Made by a program: the position numbers and the translations under genes. From Enterococcus sp. DIV1094 (GTDB taxonomy: Bacteria; Bacillota; Bacilli; Lactobacillales; Enterococcaceae): a stretch of DNA of 64,000 nucleotides. How positions within the stretch are numbered: position 1 is the stretch's first letter; every line of letters begins with the position of its first letter. The stretch lies in NCBI RefSeq assembly GCF_017316305.2, contig NZ_CP147250.1, forward strand, positions 2,541,001-2,605,000, read 5' to 3'. The notes under the pieces were generated by a model that was not told the DNA's origin, ran no database searches, and saw nothing but the letters and a program-made list of their open reading frames with translations. Shown one piece after another: positions 27,707 through 36,934 of this stretch.

Positions 27707-27735
27707 TTGAACTTTGATTTTTGATTTGATACAAT
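27707..27735 (+). promoter_or_regulatory. Promoter of the ABC-F leader
   Basis: TTGAAC (27707-27712), a 17-base spacer and TACAAT (27730-27735). Transcription would begin near 27742, giving a leader of about 275 bases before the ABC-F start. Confidence 0.65.
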
Positions 27736-27771
27736 TGAACAAATAGATAGTGAAAGGGAGGGACATATTAA

Positions 27772-27906
27772 ATGGAAAGCTTGACTAAAATAACAGAAGC
27801 CAATAATTTTTCTAGATATCATATCAGCTTTAGTCATGCAATTATTTTTGTATTTTCTATTCAAGGCACCAGTGCGCTTAAAAATAGAAAAATCAATCAA
27901 AAATAA
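27772..27906 (+). CDS. Candidate leader peptide upstream of the ABC-F gene
   Basis: A 44-codon frame with a GGGAGGGA site, ATG at 27772. Its product is not recognised. A second frame through the same region encodes a membrane-like C-terminal piece (…L-F-L-Y-F-L-F-K-A-P-V-R…), so a frameshifted remnant of a small membrane protein is an alternative. Position between promoter and leader terminator fits a sensing peptide for antibiotic-induced stalling. Confidence 0.4.
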   Translation: MESLTKITEANNFSRYHISFSHAIIFVFSIQGTSALKNRKINQK

Positions 27907-27963
27907 ATGACCATTCAATATGTTTATTCCATTTGTAGCTACTCAACGAATAAATGAAATAAC

Positions 27964-27993
27964 AAAAGGTCATGAATTTTTCATGGCTTTTTT
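27964..27993 (+). terminator. Leader terminator (attenuator) before the ABC-F gene
   Basis: AAAGGTCATGA pairs (with G-U pairs) to TCATGGCTTTTTT. It lies only about 25 bases before the ABC-F start codon, with no complete gene ahead of it, so it probably gates transcription into the gene. Confidence 0.6.
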
Positions 27994-28016
27994 GATTGGT
28001 CTTGAGGAGCGAGAAA

Positions 28017-29600
28017 ATGTATATTCAAGCAAATAAGATCAGTAAAAATTATAGTGGGGTCCCACTTTTTGAAAATTTAAGTTGTGTGATCAATCAACAA
28101 GATAAAATCGGATTGATTGGACAAAATGGAACCGGAAAAACTACACTTCTTCAAATTCTGATGGGAACTGAAGGGGTAGATGAAGGAACAACTAGTAGAA
28201 AAAAAGGACTATCGATCGGCTACATTCCACAAAAACTGGAAAATGGCTCAATCGCTACTTTTGACTATGTCTATCAAAGCTTTAAAGAGATCCATGATTT
28301 GCAAAAGCAACTTCATTATTATGAAGAAAAAATGTGTAGCCCAACTGAAGATCTGGACCGTATCATGAAAGTCTATGGTGACTTGCAGCAACGATTTGAG
28401 ACGATGGGCGGCTATGGCTTAGAAGATCGGATAACTAGTATTCTAAAAGGCTTAGGACTTGATAGACAGCTTTTAACACCACTGGATCAGTTGAGTGGAG
28501 GCGAACGTATCCGAGTAGAGTTAGCCAAAGTATTGATACAAGAAAATGATGTTCTTCTATTAGATGAACCAACGAATCATCTTGATCTTGACTCTGTTCA
28601 ATGGCTGGAAGAATATCTGAGGCTAACAAGTTGTGCCTTTCTCGTGATTTCCCATGATCGGGCTTTTCTCGACAATGTAGTCAAAAAAATATTGGAGATC
28701 GAGGACGGTCAGATAATCGAATATCCAGGGAATTATAGTCGTTACATGACGTTGAAACAATTACGAGTACAAGAACTCCAAAAGAATCATGAACTTCAAC
28801 AAAAAGAAATCAAACGATTGAAGTTAATGATTCGCCGGTATCGTCAATGGGGAACTGAAGGGGACAACGAAGCATACTTAAAAAAAGCGAAAGAAATCGA
28901 GCGAAGACTAGAGAAAATGACGATCATCCATGCACCAGCCGTACCGCGTAAAAAGCTAACGAAGATCCGTCAGGAAAATCTTTCTGGTAAGGAAGTGCTG
29001 ATTGCCAAAAATATCAAGAAAACAATAGGTAACAAATGCTTGTTTTCAGATAGTTCTTTTATGGTCTATCGTGGCGAACGGATCGCACTATTGGGTAAAA
29101 ATGGCTCTGGTAAATCCACACTTCTAAAAGTAGTGATAGGCGAAACCGAAGTAGAGGAAGGGTCAATTAAAACTGGCGCAAGTATCTCCATTGGTTATTT
29201 GCCTCAGCGATTGTCGTTTGACCGCCCTGAACAGACGATATTACATTATACGAAGTACTTGATATCTGATGAGCAGAAAGCGAGACAAGTCTTAGCAAAT
29301 TTTGGATTCTTTAGTGGGGATGTCGCTAAAAGAATCAAAGATCTTTCCGGAGGAGAACAAGTAAGGCTGTACCTTTTGAAACTGTTCCAGAAAAAAATCA
29401 ATGTGTTGATCTTAGATGAACCTACAAATCACTTAGATATCTATGTCAGAGAAGAAATCGAAGAATTGCTGGCTTCGTTTACGGGGACAATTTTAGCGGT
29501 TACGCATGATCGTTATTTCTTACGAAAGAATTTCGATCAGATATTGTTGTTAGAAAATGAAAAAATCGAAAAGCTGTTGTATGAGGATCGGTCGCTTTAG
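28017..29600 (+). CDS. ABC-F family ATPase (possible ribosome-protection protein)
   Basis: A 527-residue soluble protein with two ATPase domains. Domain 1: Walker A G-Q-N-G-T-G-K-T near 38-45, signature L-S-G-G-E and L-L-L-D-E-P-T-N-H-L-D. Domain 2: G-K-N-G-S-G-K-S, L-S-G-G-E-Q and L-D-E-P-T-N-H-L-D. The linker between them is helical and basic, as in ABC-F proteins, and there are no membrane segments. ABC-F proteins act on ribosomes; some give resistance to macrolides, lincosamides, streptogramins or pleuromutilins. The attenuator-like leader hints at the resistance type, but the exact subfamily cannot be set by eye. ATG 28017 follows GAGGAG. Confidence 0.85.
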   Translation: MYIQANKISKNYSGVPLFENLSCVINQQDKIGLIGQNGTGKTTLLQILMGTEGVDEGTTSRKKGLSIGYIPQKLENGSIATFDYVYQSFKEIHDLQKQLHYYEEKMCSPTEDLDRIMKVYGDLQQRFETMGGYGLEDRITSILKGLGLDRQLLTPLDQLSGGERIRVELAKVLIQENDVLLLDEPTNHLDLDSVQWLEEYLRLTSCAFLVISHDRAFLDNVVKKILEIEDGQIIEYPGNYSRYMTLKQLRVQELQKNHELQQKEIKRLKLMIRRYRQWGTEGDNEAYLKKAKEIERRLEKMTIIHAPAVPRKKLTKIRQENLSGKEVLIAKNIKKTIGNKCLFSDSSFMVYRGERIALLGKNGSGKSTLLKVVIGETEVEEGSIKTGASISIGYLPQRLSFDRPEQTILHYTKYLISDEQKARQVLANFGFFSGDVAKRIKDLSGGEQVRLYLLKLFQKKINVLILDEPTNHLDIYVREEIEELLASFTGTILAVTHDRYFLRKNFDQILLLENEKIEKLLYEDRSL

Positions 29601-29614
29601 AAGGAAGAAGTAAT

Positions 29615-29659
29615 AAAAAAAGTAGTAGGCTCATAGGTTATGAGCTTACTACTTTTTTC
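29615..29659. terminator. Bidirectional terminator between the ABC-F gene and uppP
   Basis: AAAAAGTAGTAGGCTCATA pairs with TATGAGCTTACTACTTTTT, with A/T runs on both sides, so it can stop both convergent genes. Confidence 0.85.
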
Positions 29660-29716
29660 ATACTTGTTGCACGGAGCGATGATTTAACTGGTCAACGATA
29701 AGTGTATCATTGTATC

Positions 29717-30550
29717 TTACATTGCGATAAACCAGTAACCGATCAAGATAACCCCTAAAATGATGCGATACCATCCAAAAACAGTAAAGTCATTACGTTT
29801 CAAGTAGTTGATCAAGAACTTGATTGCAAAAATCGATACAACGAATGAAACAACAGTACCAACTAACAGAATAACTACTTCTTCCATTTGGAAACTATTC
29901 CCATCTGCAAGGTATTTCACGATTTTTAATCCACTGGCTCCAAACATCACTGGAATACCAAGGAAAAATGAAAACTCCGTTGCGACAAAGCGAGAAGCCC
30001 CGATAAGAATTGCTCCGAGGATCGTCGCACCAGAGCGAGAAGTACCAGGAATCAATGCTAAGACTTGGAAAGCACCAATCAAAATCGCTGCTTGAAAAGT
30101 CAAATCATTCAAAGTCGACCAACGAGGTGTTTTGTTTTTGTTTCGTTTTTCAACAATGATAAAGCCGATACCGTAAACGATCAAAGCGATCGCTACTGGT
30201 AAAAATTTATAAAAATGAGCGTCTAACCAATCGTCCAATAATAAACCAATAATGGCTGCTGGAATACAAGCAACGAGTACTTTTGACCATAAAACCCAAG
30301 TATCTTTTTTCTCGATCGAGGATTTACTCGGTGCAAAAGGATTCAACTTGTGGAAATATAAAACAACGACGGCTAAAATCGCGCCTAATTGGATCACGAC
30401 ATTGAACATTGACATGAATTGTGAACTCGCATCAAGCTTGATGAATTCATCGGCTAAGATCAAATGTCCTGTACTACTGATGGGCAGCCATTCTGTGATT
30501 CCTTCAATGATTCCTAGAATCGCTGCTTTTATGATATTTGAAAAAAACAT
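29717..30550 (-). CDS. uppP: Undecaprenyl-diphosphatase (BacA/UppP)
   Basis: A 277-residue membrane protein with the two family motifs: E-G-I-T-E-W-L-P-I-S-S-T-G-H near residues 16-29 and P-G-T-S-R-S-G-A-T near 170. It removes phosphate from undecaprenyl pyrophosphate to recycle the carrier lipid for wall synthesis; overexpression gives bacitracin resistance in other bacteria. ATG 30550 follows GAAGGAAGG; an upstream in-frame start at 30568 is less likely. It is transcribed alone. Confidence 0.95.
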   Translation of the reverse strand: MFFSNIIKAAILGIIEGITEWLPISSTGHLILADEFIKLDASSQFMSMFNVVIQLGAILAVVVLYFHKLNPFAPSKSSIEKKDTWVLWSKVLVACIPAAIIGLLLDDWLDAHFYKFLPVAIALIVYGIGFIIVEKRNKNKTPRWSTLNDLTFQAAILIGAFQVLALIPGTSRSGATILGAILIGASRFVATEFSFFLGIPVMFGASGLKIVKYLADGNSFQMEEVVILLVGTVVSFVVSIFAIKFLINYLKRNDFTVFGWYRIILGVILIGYWFIAM

Positions 30551-30649
30551 AAATTCCTTCCTTCCCAATTAAAATACAACAATTAGTATACCGTTCTTTG
30601 TTTCTAAAGCCAAATTGTTTCTTCAAACTTAAAGCAAAACTAAAGACGT

Positions 30650-30690
30650 GAAAAAAATAAGCACACTGAAATCCGAAGACTTCAGTGCGT
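30650..30690 (-). terminator. Terminator after the histidine phosphatase gene
   Basis: On the minus strand, GCACTGAAGTCTTC pairs with GGATTTCAGTGTGC, followed by TTATTTTTTT. Confidence 0.75.
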
Positions 30691-30705
30691 TTATTCGCTA
30701 ACTTT

Positions 30706-31410
30706 CTACATAAATGATTCTCTTGTTTGTTGCTTTCCTTGCTCGATATAGCTTGTGTCATTGACACTTTCAATTGAAAAACGACCATTTTTATAGGTTA
30801 CTTTTGTGACACTTCCATTCAACAAACCTGCGCGTACCGGTTGACTAGGATCGATCAGACTTAGCAGAAAAGCAATCGTTAGTCCATGAGAAACAACCAA
30901 TACATTGCCGCCGTTGTTTTTCTCACATTGGTGTGCGATATCCTCAAAACCTGACCAGACACGTTCTTTTAACTCTGCATAAGGCTGTGCCCATCCGGCA
31001 GTGTCCGTTTCATAGATGGCATTGGCGATTTGTTCAAAAGTAACATCTGTGGTGAACATTTCATCGTACGTTTGAAAGTTTAGTACGCGAGGAATGACAC
31101 CCCACATTTCCATATCGTAGCCACCTTCTAAAGAACCAAAGCACCACTCGCGAATCCGCTTATCGATAAAATAAGGGATTTCTTTACCTTTGTTATGTTC
31201 GCCTAAAATGATACGTGCTGTTTCGATTGCTCGACCACTGTCGCTTGAATAGGCATAAGAAAAATCGATGTCTTTTAGACCTTTTCCTAGAAAGTGGATA
31301 CCTTCTTGACCTTGTTTCGTCAATGGGGTGTCACACCAGCCTTGCACACGTTCAATTGTATTGAACATGGTTTTACCATGACGGACGATATATAGGGTTG
31401 TTTCACTCAT
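30706..31410 (-). CDS. Histidine phosphatase family protein
   Basis: A 234-residue phosphoglycerate-mutase-like enzyme. R-H-G near residues 10-12 carries the phosphorylated histidine, and V-S-H-G near 172-175 carries the second one. The size exceeds cofactor-dependent PGM-like short forms, and the substrate cannot be told. Its start lies 23 bases after the stop of the MBL-fold gene, so the two probably share a transcript. Confidence 0.85.
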   Translation of the reverse strand: MSETTLYIVRHGKTMFNTIERVQGWCDTPLTKQGQEGIHFLGKGLKDIDFSYAYSSDSGRAIETARIILGEHNKGKEIPYFIDKRIREWCFGSLEGGYDMEMWGVIPRVLNFQTYDEMFTTDVTFEQIANAIYETDTAGWAQPYAELKERVWSGFEDIAHQCEKNNGGNVLVVSHGLTIAFLLSLIDPSQPVRAGLLNGSVTKVTYKNGRFSIESVNDTSYIEQGKQQTRESFM

Positions 31411-31433
31411 TTTGAACGACCTCCTAAGTTTGA

Positions 31434-32060
31434 TTAAGCATTAAAAAATGGATTAGTTTTTTTCTCGTGTTCAATGGTTGTTGGCTCTCCATGGCCAGGG
31501 TAGACCACAAATTCGTTCGGTAAAACAAAAAGCTGTGTGGTAATACTATAAAGTAACTGCTCTAAATTGCCTGTATAAAGATCTGTGCGGCCAATACTTC
31601 CTTTGAAAAGGGCATCACCAGAGATAACAAAATCATCAAAAATAAAGCTGACACTACCCGCAGAATGTCCTGGAGTTGGTACGACTTCAAAGGACATATT
31701 GCCAAGATGATACTGTTTCATTTCAAATTCATATTCTGCTGGAGAAACAATGATATTTTCCATATCATCATGTCGTCCAAGTCCTGAAAGATTCAAGATC
31801 GGGTCGCCAAGCCATTCTTGTTCTAATGGACTGACATAAACAGGGATATCATATGTTTTTCTTAATGCTTCGACAGCGCCAATATGGTCGTAATGTGTAT
31901 GCGTCAACAAGATAGCGACTGGTTGCTGCTGCGTTTTTTCGATTTGTTCTTGGATCATCTCAGCATCTGCGCCTGGATCGACGATCAAAAGCGCTTCATC
32001 ATTGTAGACAAGGTAACAGTTTTCCTCGATTGTTCCGGTTTTTAATTGTAAAACATGCAT
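31434..32060 (-). CDS. MBL-fold metallo-hydrolase (glyoxalase II-like)
   Basis: A 208-residue metallo-beta-lactamase-fold protein with T-H-T-H-Y-D-H-I-G near residues 53-61, and further ligands in T-P-G-H-S and Y-P-G-H-G. It resembles the YqgX/hydroxyacylglutathione hydrolase-like group of Firmicutes, which probably hydrolyse thioesters. ATG 32060 is chosen because GGAGGT lies 7 bases upstream; the frame extends to 32075 without a site. Confidence 0.85.
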   Translation of the reverse strand: MHVLQLKTGTIEENCYLVYNDEALLIVDPGADAEMIQEQIEKTQQQPVAILLTHTHYDHIGAVEALRKTYDIPVYVSPLEQEWLGDPILNLSGLGRHDDMENIIVSPAEYEFEMKQYHLGNMSFEVVPTPGHSAGSVSFIFDDFVISGDALFKGSIGRTDLYTGNLEQLLYSITTQLFVLPNEFVVYPGHGEPTTIEHEKKTNPFFNA

Positions 32061-32380
32061 AAAAGAAACCTCCAACTTTTAAAAAATTCTTTCTAGTTTC
32101 TATCGTTCGATATAAGTATAACGCAAATATTGGCTTGAAACAAAGGTGTCTACTTAATATAACAGGACTTATCTGAATTATCAGATTATATGAAAACTGT
32201 CTAAAGATTTTAAACGTAAGAATAGAATTTTTTCATGGAAATTTCATTTATCATTGTTACATTGAATGTATCCAAAAATCCAAATTCTATATCCTATATC
32301 CCTGCTTATCCGAGCAGGGTGTTTTTGTTTTTTGCGAAAGCTACTATTTTGCGGTACTCTATTACAAGAAGGAGGCGACC
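32061..32380. other. Divergent intergenic region with a terminator-like hairpin
   Basis: The 320 bases hold no gene. CCCTGC-TTATCCGA-GCAGGG followed by T-rich sequence at 32304-32331 looks like an intrinsic terminator on the plus strand. It sits about 50 bases before the helicase gene with no gene ahead of it, so it may attenuate that gene or end a short RNA. Confidence 0.45.
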
Positions 32381-34729
32381 ATGGTGAAAAAATCTAAAAT
32401 CTCTGTCCGTCATTTAGTCGAGTTCATCTTGCGTCGCGGCAGTATCGATAACCGAAAGAAAAGTAATCATACCGCCTTAGAAGGTGCTAAAATCCATCGC
32501 AAGCTCCAAAAAGAAGCAGGAGAAGAGTACCAAAAAGAAGTATTTTTACAAATCAACGTACCACTTGATCCCTATGAATTGATCGTTGAAGGACGAGCAG
32601 ATGGGATCTTTAAACAAGATGGTGTGTATTACATTGATGAAATCAAAACGTCAGAACCACGGTTTGAAGACTTAGAACCAGAACAAGTCGAGCTATTTTT
32701 TCATCAAGCGAGAGTCTACGCCTACATTTACAGTCAGGAAAACAACTTGGAGGAAATCAATCTTCAATTGACGTATTACCAAACAACGGAAGAAGTGATC
32801 ACACGAAGAGTTGAGCATCAGACGAAAGAGCAACTGGAAGTGTTTTTTAAAAAACTGACTGAGGATTACCAAGAGTGGTTGATTTTTCAGGAAAATTGGC
32901 GGACTCTCCGTAATGCCTCATTGATGGCACTGAAGTTTCCTTATGAAAAGTATCGTAAAGGGCAAAGGGAGTTAGCTGTGGCGGCGTATAAAACGATTCG
33001 CACAAAACAAAAACTGTTTGCGGAAGCACCAACGGGTACAGGGAAAACGATCTCTACATTATTCCCAGCGTTAAAAGCGATTGGGGAAAATGAAGGAGAA
33101 CGGATTTTTTATTTAACAGCGAAGACCATTACGAGACAGGTGGCAGAAGATGCGTTAGAAGCGTTGAAGGATGTCGGCGCTGAAACAAAAAGCGTAACAT
33201 TGACAGCGAAAGATAAGATTTGTTTTTTAGATGAAACGACCTGTAATCCAGATCAATGCCCATATGCAAATGGCTATTATAACCGTATCAATGAAGGATT
33301 ATGGGATTTATTGAATCATGAGAATCAGATCACTCGTGAAATCATTGAAAAATATGCAAAGAAGCATACTTTATGTCCATTTGAACTTTCTTTAGATGTC
33401 AGCTTATGGTGTGATGTGATCATCGGAGATTATAATTATCTTTTTGATCCGACGGTTTATTTAAGACGTTTCTTTGAAGAAGAGAAAAATGAAAATCATC
33501 TTTTCTTGATCGATGAAGCCCATAATCTAGTCAATCGTTCCAGGGAAATGTATTCCGCCGAACTATCTTATGGAAAAGCACGCAAAGTCTATAAAGAGAT
33601 CCCTAAAGAATTTAAAAAACTACGGCGTCGTTGGAACCGTCTTTTAAAAGCTTTTGATCAGATCCAAGAAATTGCCCTTGAAGAAGGCTGGAACTATCAT
33701 CATCAAAAAGCACCAGCGGATTCCTTGATCAAAGCAGGATTTCAACTCGGTGAATTCATCCAAGAATGGTTGGCTGAATTTCCAGAACATCCAGTACAAG
33801 AACAAGTTTTAGGCTTTTATTTCGATTTGCTGCACTTTTTAAAAATCAGTGATTTCTATGATGATCACTATGAAACGACTGTGGAGAAAAGCTATCACGA
33901 TTTAGTGGTGAAGCAATTTTGTATCGATCCTAGTTCATTCTTAGAGCAATCGCTGAATAAAGGACGTAGTAGCCTCTTATTTTCTGCTAGTTTTTCACCG
34001 TTATCCTATTATCAAGAAACATTAGGAGGAAAGGAAAGCCTAGCCTATTGCTTACCAAGTCCTTTTCCAGTTGATAATCAACAAGTACTCGTAGCAAGTT
34101 ACCTCGAAACGACGTATCGAAAAAGAGAACAAAGTTTGCCACGATTAGTTGAAACGATCCAACGATTCATTGAAGGGAAAACAGGGAATTATATGATCTT
34201 CTTTCCCTCGTATCAGTATTTGGATCAAGTCGCAGAACTGTTTAAAGAGACATATCCTGAGAGAAAGACGCTCATTCAAGGAACAAATATGAATGAAGAA
34301 GAAAGAGAAGAATTCTTAGCAAAATTCATGGTTGAACCGCAAGAAACATTAGTCGCTTTTTGTGTACTTGGCGGGATTTTTTCTGAAGGGATCGATTTAC
34401 GAGGATCACGATTGATCGGTAGCATGATCGTTGGAGTCGGATTACCACAAATGAATCACGAACAGGAATTGATCAAATCCTACTTTGATGAAAAAGAAAA
34501 TCTAGGATTTGCTTACGCCTATCAGTTGCCAGGGATGAACAAAGTATTACAAGCGGCAGGACGTGTGATCCGTGACATGGATGATCAAGGAATCGTCGTT
34601 TTAGCAGATCAACGGTTCTCCTCACCGAACTATCGCAAACTCTTCCCACCGCATTGGCAACAAGCGAAAGAAGTTCGAACGGTAGAGGCATTGTCACGCA
34701 CGATCCAAGAATTTTGGCAAGACCACTAA
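32381..34729 (+). CDS. PD-(D/E)XK nuclease-XPD/DinG-type Fe-S helicase fusion
   Basis: A 782-residue protein. Residues 50-100 carry a PD-(D/E)XK-like core (G-R-A-D-G, then D86-E87-I88-K89), related to Cas4/AddB nucleases. A superfamily 2 helicase follows: A-P-T-G-T-G-K-T near 215, four cysteines (281, 288, 293, 332) that fit the XPD/DinG Fe-S cluster, and D-E-A-H at 378-381. The C-terminal half has G-I-F-S-E-G-I-D-L and Q-A-A-G-R-V-I-R helicase motifs. Role in DNA repair is inferred. ATG 32381 follows AAGGAGG. It is not the usual exonuclease-DinG of Bacillus. Confidence 0.85.
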   Translation: MVKKSKISVRHLVEFILRRGSIDNRKKSNHTALEGAKIHRKLQKEAGEEYQKEVFLQINVPLDPYELIVEGRADGIFKQDGVYYIDEIKTSEPRFEDLEPEQVELFFHQARVYAYIYSQENNLEEINLQLTYYQTTEEVITRRVEHQTKEQLEVFFKKLTEDYQEWLIFQENWRTLRNASLMALKFPYEKYRKGQRELAVAAYKTIRTKQKLFAEAPTGTGKTISTLFPALKAIGENEGERIFYLTAKTITRQVAEDALEALKDVGAETKSVTLTAKDKICFLDETTCNPDQCPYANGYYNRINEGLWDLLNHENQITREIIEKYAKKHTLCPFELSLDVSLWCDVIIGDYNYLFDPTVYLRRFFEEEKNENHLFLIDEAHNLVNRSREMYSAELSYGKARKVYKEIPKEFKKLRRRWNRLLKAFDQIQEIALEEGWNYHHQKAPADSLIKAGFQLGEFIQEWLAEFPEHPVQEQVLGFYFDLLHFLKISDFYDDHYETTVEKSYHDLVVKQFCIDPSSFLEQSLNKGRSSLLFSASFSPLSYYQETLGGKESLAYCLPSPFPVDNQQVLVASYLETTYRKREQSLPRLVETIQRFIEGKTGNYMIFFPSYQYLDQVAELFKETYPERKTLIQGTNMNEEEREEFLAKFMVEPQETLVAFCVLGGIFSEGIDLRGSRLIGSMIVGVGLPQMNHEQELIKSYFDEKENLGFAYAYQLPGMNKVLQAAGRVIRDMDDQGIVVLADQRFSSPNYRKLFPPHWQQAKEVRTVEALSRTIQEFWQDH

Positions 34730-34763
34730 AAAAGGACGAAGCGTAAAGCTTGTCCTTTTTTGA
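34729..34763. terminator. Bidirectional terminator between the helicase and YajQ genes
   Basis: AAAAAAGGACGAAGC and GCTTGTCCTTTTTT form a stem with A/T runs on both sides. Confidence 0.8.
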
Positions 34764-34788
34764 TGTGCGCTCAATAAGTACTTATTGA

Positions 34789-35283
34789 CTAACGGTAGTT
34801 TGTAAATTGCAATTCGATCGGCAAGTCTAATTTTCTTAAAAGTGCGATCACTGCTTGTAGGTCGTCACGACTTTTACCAGTCACGCGGATTTGATCTTCT
34901 TGGATCTGTGTTTTTACTTTCAGTTTTTCATTTTTGATCGCTGTGGTGATCTTTTTACCGTTATCTCGGTCGATCCCATTGACTAGATCAGCGGATTGAC
35001 GTGCTTTCCCACCTAAAGCATGTTCCGTTTCAGAAAAGTGGATATTTTTGATCGGTACATTGCGTTTATTCAATTTTCCAAACAAAACATCTTTGATTTG
35101 CTCGATTTTAAATTCATCGTCACTTAGTACGACCAGTTTATTTGTATTCTCTAACTTGATCTCAACTGTTGAATCTTTGAAATCAAAGCGATTAGTCAAT
35201 TCTTTAGTTGTTTGTTGGATTGCATTTTTTACTTCTTCGACAGATACTTCTGAAATGATATCAAAGCTTGCATCTTTTGCCAT
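34789..35283 (-). CDS. YajQ family nucleotide-binding protein
   Basis: A 164-residue protein beginning M-A-K-D-A-S-F-D-I and containing R-F-D-F-K-D-S and G-K-A-R-Q-S-A-D-L, the YajQ pattern. Members bind nucleotides; in Xanthomonas one binds cyclic di-GMP. In a Gram-positive the ligand is unknown. The start at 35283 follows GAGGAGG by 5 bases; 35301 is the in-frame alternative. Monocistronic. Confidence 0.92.
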   Translation of the reverse strand: MAKDASFDIISEVSVEEVKNAIQQTTKELTNRFDFKDSTVEIKLENTNKLVVLSDDEFKIEQIKDVLFGKLNKRNVPIKNIHFSETEHALGGKARQSADLVNGIDRDNGKKITTAIKNEKLKVKTQIQEDQIRVTGKSRDDLQAVIALLRKLDLPIELQFTNYR

Positions 35284-35443
35284 AAGGTCCTCCTCGTACA
35301 TTCGTTTTCTTTTATTGTAGCATAGGCTTATTTTTTTGTGACCTCTTTACTAAAATTCTTCTCATTTAAGTAGGGACTATTTTATTTTCTGGAATAAACT
35401 GTTATTCTTACATTTGAAATAAACTTGAAAAGGAGAGGTGCTT

Positions 35444-36385
35444 GTGAGCAGATTCATGACTGTCTATCAAAGAAACGAAAATCTTAAGAAAATAGTGGTT
35501 ATCTTGATGACCGGTTTGACTGCAGCGGTGGCATTGAATTATTTTCTGATTCCAGCCAACGTCTTTTCTGCAGGAATGAACGGGATCGCCCAAATCATTG
35601 CTTCACTATTATCTGAATGGGTTCATATAGATGTCGATACTGGAACATTTATTTTTCTATTGAATATTCCTGTATTTATATTAGGCTTTTTAAAAGTCGG
35701 AAAACGTGCAACTGTACTTAGTTTCATCAACGTTGTTTGTGTGTCAGTCATGACAACGGTGTTACCGACAGGACAAGTGACAGATAATATTTTGATGAAC
35801 GCATTAGTCGGTGGTGTTTTACTTGGTGTGGGTGTCGGTATTTCACTAAAAATGGGTTTTACGACTGGTGGGATGGATATCATTTCATTAGTTCTTTCTC
35901 AAACAACAGGAAAAACTGTAGGAAACTACATGCTGATTTTAAATGGGATCATCGTCGTCGCAGCAGGTTTCCTCTTTAATTGGGAAAGTGCCTTATATAC
36001 GATCATCTCGATCTATGCGATGACCCAAGTCATCGATGCGATCCATACGAGTCATCAAAAAGTGACTGCCATGATCGTGACAGTAAAACCAGAAGAAGTC
36101 ACAGCTGCAATTTCGCAACGGATGGTGCGTGGAATGACTTTGTTACCTTCAGTAGGTGGATATTCCAAACGTGAAGGAAAAATGATCATGATGGTTATCA
36201 CACGCTATGAAATGTATGACCTTGATCAGATCGTCCATGAGATCGACGAAGATGCATTTATCAATATTTTACCAACACACTCCGTCTTCGGTCGTTTTGC
36301 CAATGAAAATGAACAAAGAATGTATCGTTCAACGGGCGTTTTTCCTGAAATCAAACAAACTTCAAAAAAGGTAAAAACTAAATAA
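35444..36385 (+). CDS. YitT family membrane protein (DUF161/DUF2179)
   Basis: A 313-residue protein with five or six membrane segments in residues 15-205 and a C-terminal soluble DUF2179 domain (about 220-300). This is the YitT family of putative transporters, with no confirmed substrate. GTG 35444 is preferred, with AGGAG 8 bases upstream; GTG 35438 overlaps that site. Transcribed alone as far as can be seen. Confidence 0.88.
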   Translation: MSRFMTVYQRNENLKKIVVILMTGLTAAVALNYFLIPANVFSAGMNGIAQIIASLLSEWVHIDVDTGTFIFLLNIPVFILGFLKVGKRATVLSFINVVCVSVMTTVLPTGQVTDNILMNALVGGVLLGVGVGISLKMGFTTGGMDIISLVLSQTTGKTVGNYMLILNGIIVVAAGFLFNWESALYTIISIYAMTQVIDAIHTSHQKVTAMIVTVKPEEVTAAISQRMVRGMTLLPSVGGYSKREGKMIMMVITRYEMYDLDQIVHEIDEDAFINILPTHSVFGRFANENEQRMYRSTGVFPEIKQTSKKVKTK

Positions 36386-36485
36386 ACAAAATTTCTGTCT
36401 CAAGAGAGAGACCGGAAATGAATATTTACAAATACCTTAAAAAAAGGTATGATAAACAAAACTTGTGAGAAGGAGAATCCGAAGA

Positions 36486-36824
36486 ATGAGTGAATCAAAA
36501 TGGTCTGCTGAAGAAGTAGATGAAATCAAAGAGCGAATTCTCACCGCGTTAGAAATGGTGATTGACCCCGAACTAGGAATCGATATCGTGAACCTAGGCT
36601 TGATCTATGAAATCGAATTTGACCCTGAAACTGGAGATACTGTCGTTAAAATGACCCTAACAACAATGGGCTGTCCATTAGCCGACATCTTGACCGAATC
36701 AATCCACGATGCCTTAAAAGAAGTGCCAGAAGTAACTAAGGCAGAAGTCAAACTAGTTTGGTATCCCGCATGGACGACTGATAAGATGAGTCGTTATGCA
36801 CGAATTGCGCTAGGGATTCGTTAG
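36486..36824 (+). CDS. MIP18/SufT-like metal-sulfur cluster assembly protein
   Basis: A 112-residue DUF59 protein with D-P-E-L-G-I-D-I-V-N-L-G-L near residues 28-40 and the conserved T-T-M-G-C-P cysteine near 66. DUF59 proteins help deliver Fe-S clusters. No suf or isc genes are in the window. ATG 36486 follows AAGGAG; the frame extends to 36465. Confidence 0.9.
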   Translation: MSESKWSAEEVDEIKERILTALEMVIDPELGIDIVNLGLIYEIEFDPETGDTVVKMTLTTMGCPLADILTESIHDALKEVPEVTKAEVKLVWYPAWTTDKMSRYARIALGIR

Positions 36825-36886
36825 GTAATAGGTTCTTTAGAAGGTAGATCAAACCTGTAGTATAACTAATGATGAAGTAAACGTTG

Positions 36887-36934
36887 AACTCTTTTATTAA
36901 CTTTTTTTGAAAAGTTGATAGGGGAGTTTTTTTT
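36887..36934 (+). terminator. Terminator after the DUF59 gene
   Basis: AACTC...AACTT pairs with AAGTT...GAGTT and runs into eight T's. Confidence 0.6.
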
